The notes: a model not told the origin generated them from the letters alone. Positions 49,521-58,322 are shown, counted from the first letter of the stretch. The stretch: DNA of 64,000 nt from Streptosporangium roseum DSM 43021 (GCF_000024865.1 NC_013595.1:5394001-5458000), one strand, 5' to 3'. Numbers and translations are program-made.

Positions 49521-49940
49521 TTATCCTTCACAAGAGTTCGCGTTCTCGAGGATGGAGAGGAGCCTTGGCCCACAAAGCTCACGCACCCCAAGAAGTAGAT
49601 CAGGAAAAGGTTCGACCGTCTGGGCATCGATAGCCTCTTCCAGATAAGGTGACGGTATACCCAGTAGCTCTTCCACCGCCTGAAGACTTCTGCGGGTCAG
49701 CTCATCATTTCGCTCCTCAATTGAGGATGCAAGAACACTCGCCAGATACCCTACGTGCTCATAAAGCGTTACCGGAATGCCCTCTTCCTCTTCCCAGTAT
49801 TGCAGCTGCTCCTGAATAATCAGCCCCGTTTCGGGAACGAACCCAATAATTATTGCACGCACTTCAATGATTAGCTTCGGAAGGTCGACATTGGCGGGAT
49901 CGCACACCGGATCCGATCGGCCGCTCTCTTGATCTGACAT
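49521..49940 (-). CDS. Small acidic protein, possibly DUF7674-like
   Basis: The protein has 139 residues. The ATG at 49940 follows GGGAGG. It is acidic and mainly helical (LPKLIIEVRAIIIGFVPETG, LYEHVGYLASVLASSIEE, RRSLQAVEELLGIPSPYLEE, LCGPRLLSILENAN). The pattern of a short helix bundle with a counted-'error/week' style AVEELL segment resembles DUF7674-type proteins, seen near immunity or defence genes. Third-position GC is far below the genome level, suggesting recent acquisition. Function unknown. Confidence 0.65.
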   Translation of the reverse strand: MSDQESGRSDPVCDPANVDLPKLIIEVRAIIIGFVPETGLIIQEQLQYWEEEEGIPVTLYEHVGYLASVLASSIEERNDELTRRSLQAVEELLGIPSPYLEEAIDAQTVEPFPDLLLGVRELCGPRLLSILENANSCEG

Positions 49941-50318
49941 GTCCGCCTCCCGCTGACCGATAAAATCAGCTTTCCTTAACGCCTGATTGTACATCTGCGC
50001 TGAAGGTATCGGGCGTCGACCACCATCCGGGCGGATGCGACAAGGAAGAGTTCACATCGTGCAGTCCCTTTTCCCGGCGTACGGGTCGTCACATGCAGCA
50101 CTGTTTACGCAGTCCCACCATCAGAACCCGAATCCGAATCCGACTATCGCTGGTTGATTTCCAGAATTCAATTCCCTTTGGTGCCGGTCTGCCATTCGGC
50201 ATGACGCCGATTCTCTTTGCTTCCTCATCCGAGAGGTGCAGCCGCTGCGACAGGCCATAATGCTCTTGATCGGCACGGCCGTCCTCCTGCCTTGGCCGCA
50301 GGACGCGCCACCGGCGGA
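49941..50318. other. AT-richer intergenic region
   Basis: No firm gene. On the minus strand at about 50280-50090 a frame reads LSDEEAKRIGVMPNGRPAPK without a start of its own. Lower GC than the surroundings. Confidence 0.35.
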
Positions 50319-51491
50319 TCAGCTGACGTTCGGGCCGAGGACGCTCCCCGACGGGACGGCGTCGGCCTGCTGATAGACGGCGGCCGTCTCCCCGTCGAAG
50401 TACGGCGAGGTGATCAGGTCGAAGCCGCCGTCCCGGTCCTGGTCGACGAAGAGGCTGACGCCGCCGGAGACGTACCCGAGGCGCGTGGTGTTGTCGTACC
50501 GGGTCATCCACGGACTGCCGTCGGCCCCCGGAGTCCAGTTGCCGAGCATGCCGATGTGCTCGTCGATCACCGGGTCCGCTGAGAGGTAGGCACGGTTCGC
50601 CGGCCGGCCGTAGACGTACTTGGGCAACGCGCCGGTGTAGGGCTTGATGCCGTTCGGGTGCGGCGCTGCCGGATAACCGAAGGCCAGGGTCACCTGCTCG
50701 GCCGGCTGGTTCCAGGCCAGCCCCTGCCCGCCGACGACGTCACAGAGACGGCCGGTGTTCTCCGAGGTGGCGATGTAGTATCGGCCGTCCGCGGCCGTCC
50801 ACTTCACGCCGGTGAAGCTCTCGTACTCCGCGGCCGTGACCTGGGTTTTTCCCGTCACGCGCAGGCCGCCATAGACGTTGACGAAGGCGAAGTCCCGGTT
50901 GTAGTCCTCGGCGGCGTCGAAAGCGGCGTGGGTCCAGGCCTGCTTGCCGGCGTAGATGCCGTACGGGGTCTTGCCGTCGAAATAGCCGGGGATGAAGACC
51001 CACTCCGCCATGACCTGGCCGGTGGCGGCGGGGTCGTACACACAGTGGCCGGACGTGGCGACGACGTTGCGGTGCGCCGACTGGATCGAGGTGGCCGAGC
51101 ACCACCGCTCCTTGCCCTGGTTGTCGATGAAGAACACCTTGCCGATGGTCTTGGGCAGTGTGATGGTCTCCGAGGTGCCGGAGCCGGGGACGGTGCCCGC
51201 TGCTTCGGCCGGAGCGACGGAGCCTGGAGCGCCGTCCGGGGTGGGCGCGGGGCCCCAGGTCGTACTGGGCGTGTACGTTTCCGGCCCGAAGGGGACGGCT
51301 CGCTTCAACGCCGCGGAGCCGTTGGCGATCCAGAAGCCGATGGCCGCGACGGCGTCGCCGTTGCCGTTCAGCGGGTCGCTCGCCCAGGTGCCGGTGGCCC
51401 GGGCGGTGCCGGTGAGGCAGGTGGCCAGCAGGCCGGTGGCGAGCATGGCGCCGCCCACGAAAAGGAACCGCTGCAAGGCTGTACTCCTCAT
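50319..51491 (-). CDS. Secreted trypsin-like serine protease (S1/V8-like)
   Basis: The protein has 390 residues with a Sec signal peptide of about 32 residues ending in ARA. His of the triad is in VVATSGHCVYD near 150, Asp in YNRDFAFVNVYGG near 200, and the Ser region reads GADGSPW near 330, where most relatives have GDSGGP or GNSGSP. It resembles glutamyl-endopeptidase-like and streptogrisin-like secreted proteases, with a proline-rich linker after the signal. Three 29-bp tandem repeats lie 110-200 bases upstream of its start. Confidence 0.82.
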   Translation of the reverse strand: MRSTALQRFLFVGGAMLATGLLATCLTGTARATGTWASDPLNGNGDAVAAIGFWIANGSAALKRAVPFGPETYTPSTTWGPAPTPDGAPGSVAPAEAAGTVPGSGTSETITLPKTIGKVFFIDNQGKERWCSATSIQSAHRNVVATSGHCVYDPAATGQVMAEWVFIPGYFDGKTPYGIYAGKQAWTHAAFDAAEDYNRDFAFVNVYGGLRVTGKTQVTAAEYESFTGVKWTAADGRYYIATSENTGRLCDVVGGQGLAWNQPAEQVTLAFGYPAAPHPNGIKPYTGALPKYVYGRPANRAYLSADPVIDEHIGMLGNWTPGADGSPWMTRYDNTTRLGYVSGGVSLFVDQDRDGGFDLITSPYFDGETAAVYQQADAVPSGSVLGPNVS

Positions 51492-51600
51492 ATGTGATCT
51501 CTCCCGGGAGGAGATCGGACTCTACGAGGGGCGAACCTACGCGTGCGGTCTTGCACTCAGCTTGTCGCGATCTTGGAACGCGCTTGAGGACCTGCTGGTC

Positions 51601-51687
51601 GCGATCCGGAGTGGGGGTGCCACCGGAATGCGATCCGGAGTGGGGGTGCCACCGGAATGCGATCCGGAGTGGGGGTGCCACCGGAAT
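51601..51687. repeat. Three perfect tandem copies of a 29-bp unit
   Basis: Units at 51601-51629, 51630-51658 and 51659-51687 are identical. Each carries a partly self-complementary core (CCGG.GTGG...CCAC.GG). There are no spacers, so it is not a CRISPR array. They lie upstream of the secreted protease gene. Confidence 0.9.
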
Positions 51688-51742
51688 ATGGCAGAAACGG
51701 CCCGCGCGAGTACATCGCCGCAGGTGCAGAGGGACCTCGCGG

Positions 51743-52042
51743 GTGGATGTCTTGCAGAACGATCTTCGAGTCCGGGCGCGGGCCGCGCTGGGCGCCTCAG
51801 CTGCGGCGCTCCTGACGCGGCTGGCCGTCGAAGGTGATCGGGGTGTTCAGTTCCGGATCGCGGTCGAGCTGCTCATCGGTGATACCAGCCGCGACCAGGC
51901 GATCGCGGCCCTCGAACGGCTGCGTGGCGGCGATGATCCGGCAGCGGCCGCCGCCTCCTCCGTCCTCGACTCAGGCCGTCGGCGGGACCGTCCGCGCTTG
52001 CCGCGCACCGGCGGGATCGCCTCCGACAGCGGCACCAGCTGA
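51743..52042 (+). CDS. Small HEAT-like helical protein, uncertain
   Basis: This frame has 99 codons from a GTG at 51743, after GAGGGA. The product is rich in Ala and Leu with repeating helix pairs (ARAALGASAAALLTRLAVEG, VQFRIAVELLIGDTSRDQAI, AALERLRGGDDPAAAAASSV). It looks like a piece of a HEAT/ARM-type protein. The end (RRRDRPRLPRTGG) loses coding character where IS5 sequence starts on the other strand, so the gene may be truncated. Confidence 0.45.
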   Translation: MDVLQNDLRVRARAALGASAAALLTRLAVEGDRGVQFRIAVELLIGDTSRDQAIAALERLRGGDDPAAAAASSVLDSGRRRDRPRLPRTGGIASDSGTS

Positions 52043-52071
52043 GTGACATCGTTGCGGTTGCCGCCGGCAGG

Positions 52072-52290
52072 TCATGCCCGAGCCGTACCCCGGTTCCTGC
52101 GGCAGGTGTTTCCAGGCGATGCCGGTGGAGAGCACGGACAAGATGCCTGCAGCGCGAGGCGGTCATCCAGCCGTTTACGCCCTGGCCGGCGGGCGCGACG
52201 CTGATGTTCGGGCAGCAGCGGTGCGATGACCGCCCACAACTCGTCACTGACCTCCCACGGCTTCAGCCGCGCAGCCCGCCCACCCCTCTC
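52072..52290 (-). mobile_element. IS5-family transposase, N-terminal remnant
   Basis: On the minus strand the frame reads KPWEVSDELWAVIAPLLPEH then GRKRLDDRLALQ. After a frameshift it continues as GIAWKHLPQEPGYGSGMTC. The DDE part is missing. The upstream end lies about 130 bases from the response-regulator gene. Little else in 52043-52416. Confidence 0.78.
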
Positions 52291-52416
52291 GACGTCGCTA
52301 CAGCGAGAGATCAAAGCACAGCAGAGCCAATTCTGTCGGGCGCTCTTGGACAGGGCCGTCTGTGCTCGACCGGTCGCTCTCACCTTTCTTTCACCGCGAG
52401 CAGGTAGAACGATGTC

Positions 52417-53118
52417 GTGAACGAACAACCCGCCGTGAAGGTGCTGGTCGTCGATGACGAGCCGAACATTCGCGAGCTGCTGTCTGAGGCCCTGGAGTTG
52501 AACGGCTTCGCCGTGCGGACCGCTGCGGATGGCCGCCAGGCGCTGGAGGCGGTGGCCCGGGAGCGGCCCGACATCATCGTGCTGGACGTGATGATGCCCG
52601 CTCCGGACGGGTTCACGGTCGCGCGCAAGCTCCGCGAAGCCGGGGACAGCCCCCTGCTGCTCTTTTTGACCGCCAAGGACGCGGTGTCGGACCGGATCGC
52701 GGGGCTGACCGCCGGTGGGGATGACTATGTGACCAAGCCTTTCAGCCTGGAGGAGGTGGTCTTGCGGCTGCGGGCGATCATGCGCAGGATGCGGCCTGCG
52801 CAAGAGCAGGTCGACGACGGCGTGCTGCGCTACGCCGACCTGGAGCTCGACGAGCAGGCCCACACCGTACGGCGGGCAGGGCGGGCGATCCACCTGTCGC
52901 CGACGGAGTTCAGCCTGCTGCGCTACCTGATGATCAACGCCGAGCGGGTGGTCAGCAAGGCTCAGATCCTCGACCGCGTGTGGGACTACGACTTCGAGGG
53001 CGAAAGCAGGATCGTGGAGTCCTACATCAGTTACCTGCGGCGGAAGATCGACGCAGAGGGCCCGCCACTGATCCACACGTTGCGTGGTGTCGGCTACCGG
53101 TTGCAGGGGTCCTCGTGA
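52417..53118 (+). CDS. OmpR-family response regulator
   Basis: The protein has 233 residues from a GTG start. The receiver domain has VVDDE (11-15), phospho-acceptor Asp57 in IIVLDVMMP and Lys107 in DDYVTKPF. The C-terminal winged helix has LSPTEFSLLRYLMINAERVV and VESYISYLRRKI, ending in the classic RGVGYRL. Its stop overlaps the histidine kinase start (GTGA). The DNA-binding domain probably controls the VTC/DUF4956/CotH genes downstream. Confidence 0.93.
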   Translation: MNEQPAVKVLVVDDEPNIRELLSEALELNGFAVRTAADGRQALEAVARERPDIIVLDVMMPAPDGFTVARKLREAGDSPLLLFLTAKDAVSDRIAGLTAGGDDYVTKPFSLEEVVLRLRAIMRRMRPAQEQVDDGVLRYADLELDEQAHTVRRAGRAIHLSPTEFSLLRYLMINAERVVSKAQILDRVWDYDFEGESRIVESYISYLRRKIDAEGPPLIHTLRGVGYRLQGSS

Positions 53119-54575
53119 GACGGGCCTGGCCCCTGCGGCATCGGCTGCTGGCCGCGCTGCTCGGTCTGTGCGCGGTCGGGCTGACGGCGTTCGCCACCGC
53201 GAGTGTGCTGCTGCTGGAGCGTTCACTGCTGTCCAGGGTAGACGCCCAGCTGACCGAGACGGCCATCACCTTCGGCCGGCGCCCGCTCCCGCCTCCGCCG
53301 CCGCCACCGGTGGACAGGGGGCAGTCCGTGCAGCTCCCGACACAGTTCAAGATCGCCTTCTACGGCCCTTCCGGGACTTTGCTGCGCAGCCTGCCCGCCG
53401 AGAACGGTGACGGACCGGCCATCCCCGCCGCGGCGATATCCACCATCCCGCAAGGCCCCATCACCGTGCCCGCCACGGGGACGGGTCAGTGGCGGGTGCT
53501 GGTCAGGAACCTGCCCGACGGCACCAGGCTGACCGTGTCAATGTCGCTGGAGCCCAACCGGGCGACCGTGCACCAGCTCCTGGTCATCGAGGCGGCGGCG
53601 GGCAGCCTGGTGCTGCTGCTGCTGGGCACGCTCGCCTTCGCCGTGGTACGGCTGGGCCTGCGCCCGCTGACCCGCATGGAGCAGACCGCCGAGGCCATCG
53701 CGGGCGGAGACATCGACCGCAGGGTCAGTGACACCGACCCCGACACCGAGACAGGCCGTCTCGGCGGCGCGCTGAACACCATGCTGGAGCGCCTGGCCAC
53801 CGCGCTCCGCGAGTCCGAGCGCTCCGAACGGCGATTGCGGCACTTCGTCGCCGACGCCTCCCATGAACTGCGCACCCCGCTCACCTCCATCAGGGGCTTC
53901 GCCGAGCTCTACCATCACGGCCAGGACGCCAGGGACCCGGCGGCCGAGCGGCTGCTGCGCAGAATCGAGGCCGAGGCCGAGCGCATGGGGGTCCTGGTGG
54001 AGGACATGCTGCTGCTGGCCAGGCTGGACCAGGAGCCCGCGCTGGAGCCCAGCGTCGTGGACCTGCACGTGCTGGCCGGAGATGTGGTGCACGCCGCTCG
54101 CGCTCGCGATCGCGAGCGGCCGATCCGGCTGATCATCTCCGACGGGCCGGTGTTCGTGCGCGGCGACGAGCGCCGCTTGCATCAGGTCATCGCCAATCTG
54201 GTCGGCAACGCCATCCAGCACACCTCTTCGGGCACCGAGATCGGCCTCACCGTCGCTCCGCGAGCGGTTGCCGGGGTTCCGGCTCCCGGCGTCGTGCATG
54301 CCGGGGCCGGACCCGCCCCCCACCGCAGAGCCGCGCTACTCGAAGTGCGAGACGAGGGGCAGGGCATCGATCCCGAGCACCTGCCGTACCTGTTCGACCG
54401 CTTTTACCGGGCCGATCCGGACCGCTCCCGCGACAGCGGCGGAACCGGACTGGGCCTGGCCATAGCCGCCGCGCTCGTGCAGGCGCACGACGGCCGGATC
54501 GAGGTGACCAGCACCCCCGGCCGCGGCACCACCTTCCGCGTGCTTCTCCCGCTGGAGCAGCCCCAGGACGGCTGA
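53115..54575 (+). CDS. Sensor histidine kinase (two-component system)
   Basis: The kinase has 486 residues from a GTG. Helix 1 lies at about 10-33 and helix 2 at 155-180; between them is an extracytoplasmic sensor of about 120 residues that starts with a run of prolines after residue 57. HAMP follows (LGLRPLTRMEQTAEAIAGGD). His250 is in FVADASHELRTPL. The ATPase domain has an N box (HQVIANLVGNAIQHT), EVRDEGQGI, FDRFYRAD and GTGLGLAIA. It resembles TcrY/PrrB-type kinases. Partner of the response regulator. Confidence 0.93.
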   Translation: MRRAWPLRHRLLAALLGLCAVGLTAFATASVLLLERSLLSRVDAQLTETAITFGRRPLPPPPPPPVDRGQSVQLPTQFKIAFYGPSGTLLRSLPAENGDGPAIPAAAISTIPQGPITVPATGTGQWRVLVRNLPDGTRLTVSMSLEPNRATVHQLLVIEAAAGSLVLLLLGTLAFAVVRLGLRPLTRMEQTAEAIAGGDIDRRVSDTDPDTETGRLGGALNTMLERLATALRESERSERRLRHFVADASHELRTPLTSIRGFAELYHHGQDARDPAAERLLRRIEAEAERMGVLVEDMLLLARLDQEPALEPSVVDLHVLAGDVVHAARARDRERPIRLIISDGPVFVRGDERRLHQVIANLVGNAIQHTSSGTEIGLTVAPRAVAGVPAPGVVHAGAGPAPHRRAALLEVRDEGQGIDPEHLPYLFDRFYRADPDRSRDSGGTGLGLAIAAALVQAHDGRIEVTSTPGRGTTFRVLLPLEQPQDG

Positions 54576-54667
54576 ACATCCACCGGCAGTTCATCTTCGC
54601 GTCGGATGCGGTTCACACATTGTTCCCAGCTTGGTGCTGTCAGATGTGTGCTGACGAAAGGAGGAAC

Positions 54668-55567
54668 ATGCTGGCAAGGTTCCGCAAACCAGCCGTCTCC
54701 GCGGCTCGCGACAGCGATCAAAGCGTGTCCGGCGCCGAACCGGCTGGTGACCAAGGTCACCGGCTGCGGGCACCGAGCAAGCTGCACGCCTTCAACCGGT
54801 ATGAGATCAAGTACCTCGTGGAGGCATCGGAGGCGGCCGCGCTCAGGGAAGAGATCGAGCAGCGGCTGGATCGCGACAGCCACAGCGGCCAGGAGGGTTA
54901 CGGCATCTGGAGCGTCTACTACGACACCCGGCAGCTGCGCTTTTACTGGGAGAAGATCGAGGGCCTGAAGTTCCGCAGGAAGCTGCGGGTGCGCCACTAC
55001 GGCGATCGGTTCGCCGTGCAGGACGACACACCGGTGTTCGTCGAGATCAAGCAGCGGGTCAACCGGGTGACCCAGAAGCGCCGGGTAAGCCTGCCCTACC
55101 GGGACGCGCTGCGCCTGTGCGACGGCCGGCAGATGGTCGAGCACGAGCCATCCCAGCGTGCGTTCCTGCAAGAGGTGCTCGACCTCGCCTTGCGCTTGGA
55201 CCTGCGGGCTGTCGCGATGACCGGTTACACCCGGCACGCCTACGTGGGCCGCGACGCCGACGTGGGCCTGCGCGTCACCTTCGACCACCGCATCCGGGGC
55301 CGTGACCGCGACTTCCACCTGGGCGCCGACGCCGAGAACAAGCTCATCGTCCCCGCTCGCATGTCCATCGTGGAGGTCAAGGCCAACGAGCGGGTGCCGT
55401 ACTGGCTGACCGACCTGACCGCCAAACGGAACCTGCAGGTGGTCCGGGTCTCCAAGTACTGCCAGAGCGTGGAGGCGCACGGGCTGGCCCCTCGCTCGGT
55501 CTTTCACATCCCCGACCACGATCTCGATCTCGGCCGCCACCGGCCGACCGTTCTCTCGGAGGCATGA
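54668..55567 (+). CDS. VTC-domain polyphosphate polymerase-like protein
   Basis: The protein has 299 residues. The ATG at 54668 follows AAAGGAGG. The VTC/CYTH-like tunnel fold is seen in FNRYEIKYLVEASEAAAL, the YYDTRQLRFYWEKIEGLKFR and KLRVRHYG basic strands, FVEIKQRVNRVTQKRR, and MSIVEVKANERVPYWL with paired Glu/Lys. These basic and acidic residues line the nucleotide/polyphosphate tunnel in yeast Vtc4. Bacterial VTC genes are recurrently paired with DUF4956 and CotH genes, as here. The likely role is polyphosphate synthesis or nucleotide-phosphate transfer at the membrane. Confidence 0.85.
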   Translation: MLARFRKPAVSAARDSDQSVSGAEPAGDQGHRLRAPSKLHAFNRYEIKYLVEASEAAALREEIEQRLDRDSHSGQEGYGIWSVYYDTRQLRFYWEKIEGLKFRRKLRVRHYGDRFAVQDDTPVFVEIKQRVNRVTQKRRVSLPYRDALRLCDGRQMVEHEPSQRAFLQEVLDLALRLDLRAVAMTGYTRHAYVGRDADVGLRVTFDHRIRGRDRDFHLGADAENKLIVPARMSIVEVKANERVPYWLTDLTAKRNLQVVRVSKYCQSVEAHGLAPRSVFHIPDHDLDLGRHRPTVLSEA

Positions 55568-55573
55568 CCCCCC

Positions 55574-56251
55574 ATGGACTTCTCCTTCCAGGACCTGTCC
55601 GGCACGTTCAGCGTGGCCGACATCGCGATCGCGATGTCGCTGTCGTTCGTGCTCAGCGCGATGATCGGCTGGGTGTACCGGGCCACGCACCGCAACGTGT
55701 CCTACAGCCAGTCCTACGTGCAGACGCTGGTCATCTTGGGCATGCTGATCTCGCTGATCATGCTGGTCGTCGGCTCGAACATCGCCCGTGCCTTCGCCCT
55801 GGTCGGCGCGTTGTCGGTGGTGCGGTTCCGTAACGCCATCAAGGAGACGCGCGATGTCGGGTTCATCTTCCTCGTCATGGGCGTCGGGATGGCCGTCGGT
55901 ACCCGCTTCTACCTGCTGGCCGTCGTCGCCGCCGTGGCGATCTCGCTGATCATCGTGGTCATGCACCGGTTCAACTGGTTCCAGCTCAACGTGCGGCGGC
56001 AGGTGGTCAAGGTGCAGGTTCCCGCGGACGAGGACTACACCGCGGCCATCCAGGACGTGCTCATCCGGCACACCGAGGAGTTCGAGCTGGTCAGTATGGA
56101 GTCGATCCGCGGGGGCGCGCTGACGGAGCTGATGTACACCGTGAAGATCAAGAAGGGCAGCGAGCCGGCCGATGTGATGGCCGCGCTGCGCGAGCGCAAC
56201 CACGGCCAGTCGGTCACCGTCCTGACCGGGTACGACCAGAGCGACCTGTAG
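55574..56251 (+). CDS. DUF4956 membrane protein
   Basis: The protein has 225 residues and begins six bases after the VTC stop. Three to four membrane segments are predicted within residues 15-130 (IAIAMSLSFVLSAMIGWVYR, LVILGMLISLIMLVVG, FIFLVMGVGMAVGTRFYLLA). The family signature is NIARAFALVGALSVVRFRNA followed by IKETRDVGFIF. The C-terminal 90 residues form a cytosolic alpha/beta domain. Consistently found next to VTC genes; probably its membrane partner or polyphosphate channel. Confidence 0.85.
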   Translation: MDFSFQDLSGTFSVADIAIAMSLSFVLSAMIGWVYRATHRNVSYSQSYVQTLVILGMLISLIMLVVGSNIARAFALVGALSVVRFRNAIKETRDVGFIFLVMGVGMAVGTRFYLLAVVAAVAISLIIVVMHRFNWFQLNVRRQVVKVQVPADEDYTAAIQDVLIRHTEEFELVSMESIRGGALTELMYTVKIKKGSEPADVMAALRERNHGQSVTVLTGYDQSDL

Positions 56252-56260
56252 GCCGGCACC

Positions 56261-57895
56261 ATGGCGCAGCTCAAGCATCGTATTCCGGTCAAACTCCGGC
56301 ACAACTGGAAGCTGGTCGCGCTGTGCGCGGCGTTCCTGGCCCTGTGCTGGGGTGTGCTCGGCAGCGGGATGATCCGCCCCTACGTCACCATCTCCCAGGC
56401 CGCCACGGCCGAGACCGTCATCACGAACCTGACCGGCACCAAGGACCTGTTCGACACCTCTGTGGCGCACGAGGTGAAGCTCACCTTCACCGACGCGGCC
56501 TATGAGGACATGCTGAGCGAGTACTTCAAGGACGGCGAGAAGAAGTACCTCGAAGCCGACCTGACCATCGACGGCGTCCGCATCCCCAGCGTGGGCGTCC
56601 GGCTCAAGGGCAACTCCACCCTGTCCGGGCTGACCTGGAAGGGACAGTCCAAGCAGCGGAGCATGCCCGGCGGCGGACAGCGGCGCGGAGGTATGCCCGA
56701 GGGCTTCCAACCACCCGAAGGTTTCCAACCACCTGAGGGATTCCAGCCGCCCGAGGGCGGCGAGCCATCCGAAGGCTCCCGGTCACCGGGCAATGGGCCG
56801 CCGCCAGTCGGGCAGCAGGGCAATGGCGAGCAGCCCAGAGGTGGCGGGTTCGGCGCGTCTTTGAAGGGTGAGGAGCCGGAGAACCTGCCGTGGCTGATCA
56901 GCTTCGACGAGTTCGTGGAGGGCCGCCGCTACCAGGGGCACAGCCAGGTGGCAGTACGGCCGGCCGCGATGGGCTCGACGACGATGCTGAACGAGGCACT
57001 GGGCATCGCACTGGTCGGCGCCTCCGGTGAGCCCACCCAGCGTTCGGCCCACAGCGCCTTCACTGTCAACGGCCGCACCTCGACACCGCGTCTGCTCGTG
57101 GAATACCTCGACGAGGGCTATGCCGAAGGCCTCGGCGAAGGCGTGCTGTACAAGTCGCTGGCCGGCAGCTCCTTCAGCTACAAGGGCGAGGACCAGACCG
57201 GGTACACCAACGACTTCAAGCAGATCAACAAGGTCGGCGGCCAGGATCTACAGCCGGTCATCGATCTGGTCAAATGGGTGAACCAAGCCTCCGACCCCGA
57301 ATTCGCCGCAGGCCTGGGCGAGCGTTTGGACGTGGAGTCGTTCGCCCGTTATCTGGTCCTGCAGAACCTCATGGTCAACTTCGACGACATGGCCGGGCCC
57401 GGACGCAACTACTACCTGTGGTACGACCTGGACACCAAGAAGTTCAAGGTCATCACCTGGGACCTCAACCTCGCCTTCAGCGGTAACGCCAAGAGCGGTG
57501 TGAACGACACGGTCACGATGGGCTTCGGCCGGGGACGCCCCCAGCAGGACCAGCAGGACCAGCAGGACCAGCCGCCTCAAGGTTTCACCCCGCCCCAGGA
57601 CGGCCCTCAGCAGCCTCCAGAAGGAGGCATGATGCGCATCGGCCATCCTCTGAAGGAGAGGTTCCTCAAGAACGCCATCTTCAAGAAGGTCTACCAGGAG
57701 CAGTATCGTGCTCTGTATGCCAAGCTGCTCGGCAACGGCACCGCATCCGGCCTGCTCAACGATCTCGCCACGTCCTACAAGCTGAACGAGGACGCCGACA
57801 CCGCCAAGGCCGACACCGAGGCGCAGAACCTGCGCACGTTCCTGCAGACCCGCACTCAGACACTGCGGTCCGACAAGGCGATCAGCGGCGGGTAG
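56261..57895 (+). CDS. CotH-kinase-like protein with proline/glutamine repeats
   Basis: The protein has 544 residues. One N-terminal membrane segment lies at about 18-38 (LVALCAAFLALCWGVLG), the remainder outside the cell. The CotH fold starts near 65 (VAHEVKLTFTDAAYEDML, VGVRLKGNSTL). The lobe is interrupted by a low-complexity insert with a 7-residue GFQPPEG-type repeat (147-166). Catalytic-region features are FARYLVLQNLMVNFDDM, NYYLWYDLDTKKFKVITWDL and NLAF. A second insert of QQD repeats lies near 427-437. CotH proteins are atypical kinases that phosphorylate surface proteins. In this operon it may use polyphosphate-derived nucleotide. Confidence 0.85.
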   Translation: MAQLKHRIPVKLRHNWKLVALCAAFLALCWGVLGSGMIRPYVTISQAATAETVITNLTGTKDLFDTSVAHEVKLTFTDAAYEDMLSEYFKDGEKKYLEADLTIDGVRIPSVGVRLKGNSTLSGLTWKGQSKQRSMPGGGQRRGGMPEGFQPPEGFQPPEGFQPPEGGEPSEGSRSPGNGPPPVGQQGNGEQPRGGGFGASLKGEEPENLPWLISFDEFVEGRRYQGHSQVAVRPAAMGSTTMLNEALGIALVGASGEPTQRSAHSAFTVNGRTSTPRLLVEYLDEGYAEGLGEGVLYKSLAGSSFSYKGEDQTGYTNDFKQINKVGGQDLQPVIDLVKWVNQASDPEFAAGLGERLDVESFARYLVLQNLMVNFDDMAGPGRNYYLWYDLDTKKFKVITWDLNLAFSGNAKSGVNDTVTMGFGRGRPQQDQQDQQDQPPQGFTPPQDGPQQPPEGGMMRIGHPLKERFLKNAIFKKVYQEQYRALYAKLLGNGTASGLLNDLATSYKLNEDADTAKADTEAQNLRTFLQTRTQTLRSDKAISGG

Positions 57896-58322
57896 CGTCC
57901 TTGCGATCACCCGAGTTCCGGATGTAGAGATCTGGGCCGGAAACAGGAGCGACCACAGCTCGACCGTTCTCCGACAGATCAGCCTGCCGCAGGAACCGCC
58001 CCCTCGCCCTTTCACGGATCACGCAGCCCATGTACGTGATAATGGTCCATATATCACATACATGAGCTGCCGGCCGCCGTGGCCGAGCAGGCGATTCACT
58101 CCCCGGGAGGGTGCGCCACTCGCGCACGTTATTTCGAACTGGACATCAACAGCCGTCTCGATCTGGACCTGGCCATCCGTGCCGCGACGCTGCCCAGCCC
58201 CCGCACCCCGCAGGATGAGATGACCGCGGCTTCCGGCCGGTCGGCCGGAGGCCCAAGCCCGTGACCTTCGCGTTTGAGCACCGAGGCCGGTTCAGGAGGT
58301 GGTCAGGGTTGTGAATTGACTG
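57896..58322. other. Intergenic region with a 36-bp palindrome
   Basis: The inverted repeat at 58029-58064 is its main feature. Short open frames on both strands (for example 58079-58264 plus) have no ribosome site or family motif. Confidence 0.45.
58029..58064. promoter_or_regulatory. Operator-like inverted repeat
   Basis: CATGTACGTGATA (58029-58041) and TATCACATACATG (58052-58064) match at 12 of 13 positions across a 10-base AT-rich centre. It resembles a GntR- or TetR-type site, but no regulator gene adjoins. Confidence 0.5.

Noticed and set aside
51601..51687. CRISPR array
   Set aside because: The 29-bp units are directly adjacent without spacers and no cas genes are present.
58079..58264. 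Short plus-strand gene after the palindrome
   Set aside because: No ribosome site, no homology recognised, and composition not clearly coding; mentioned only as part of the gap.
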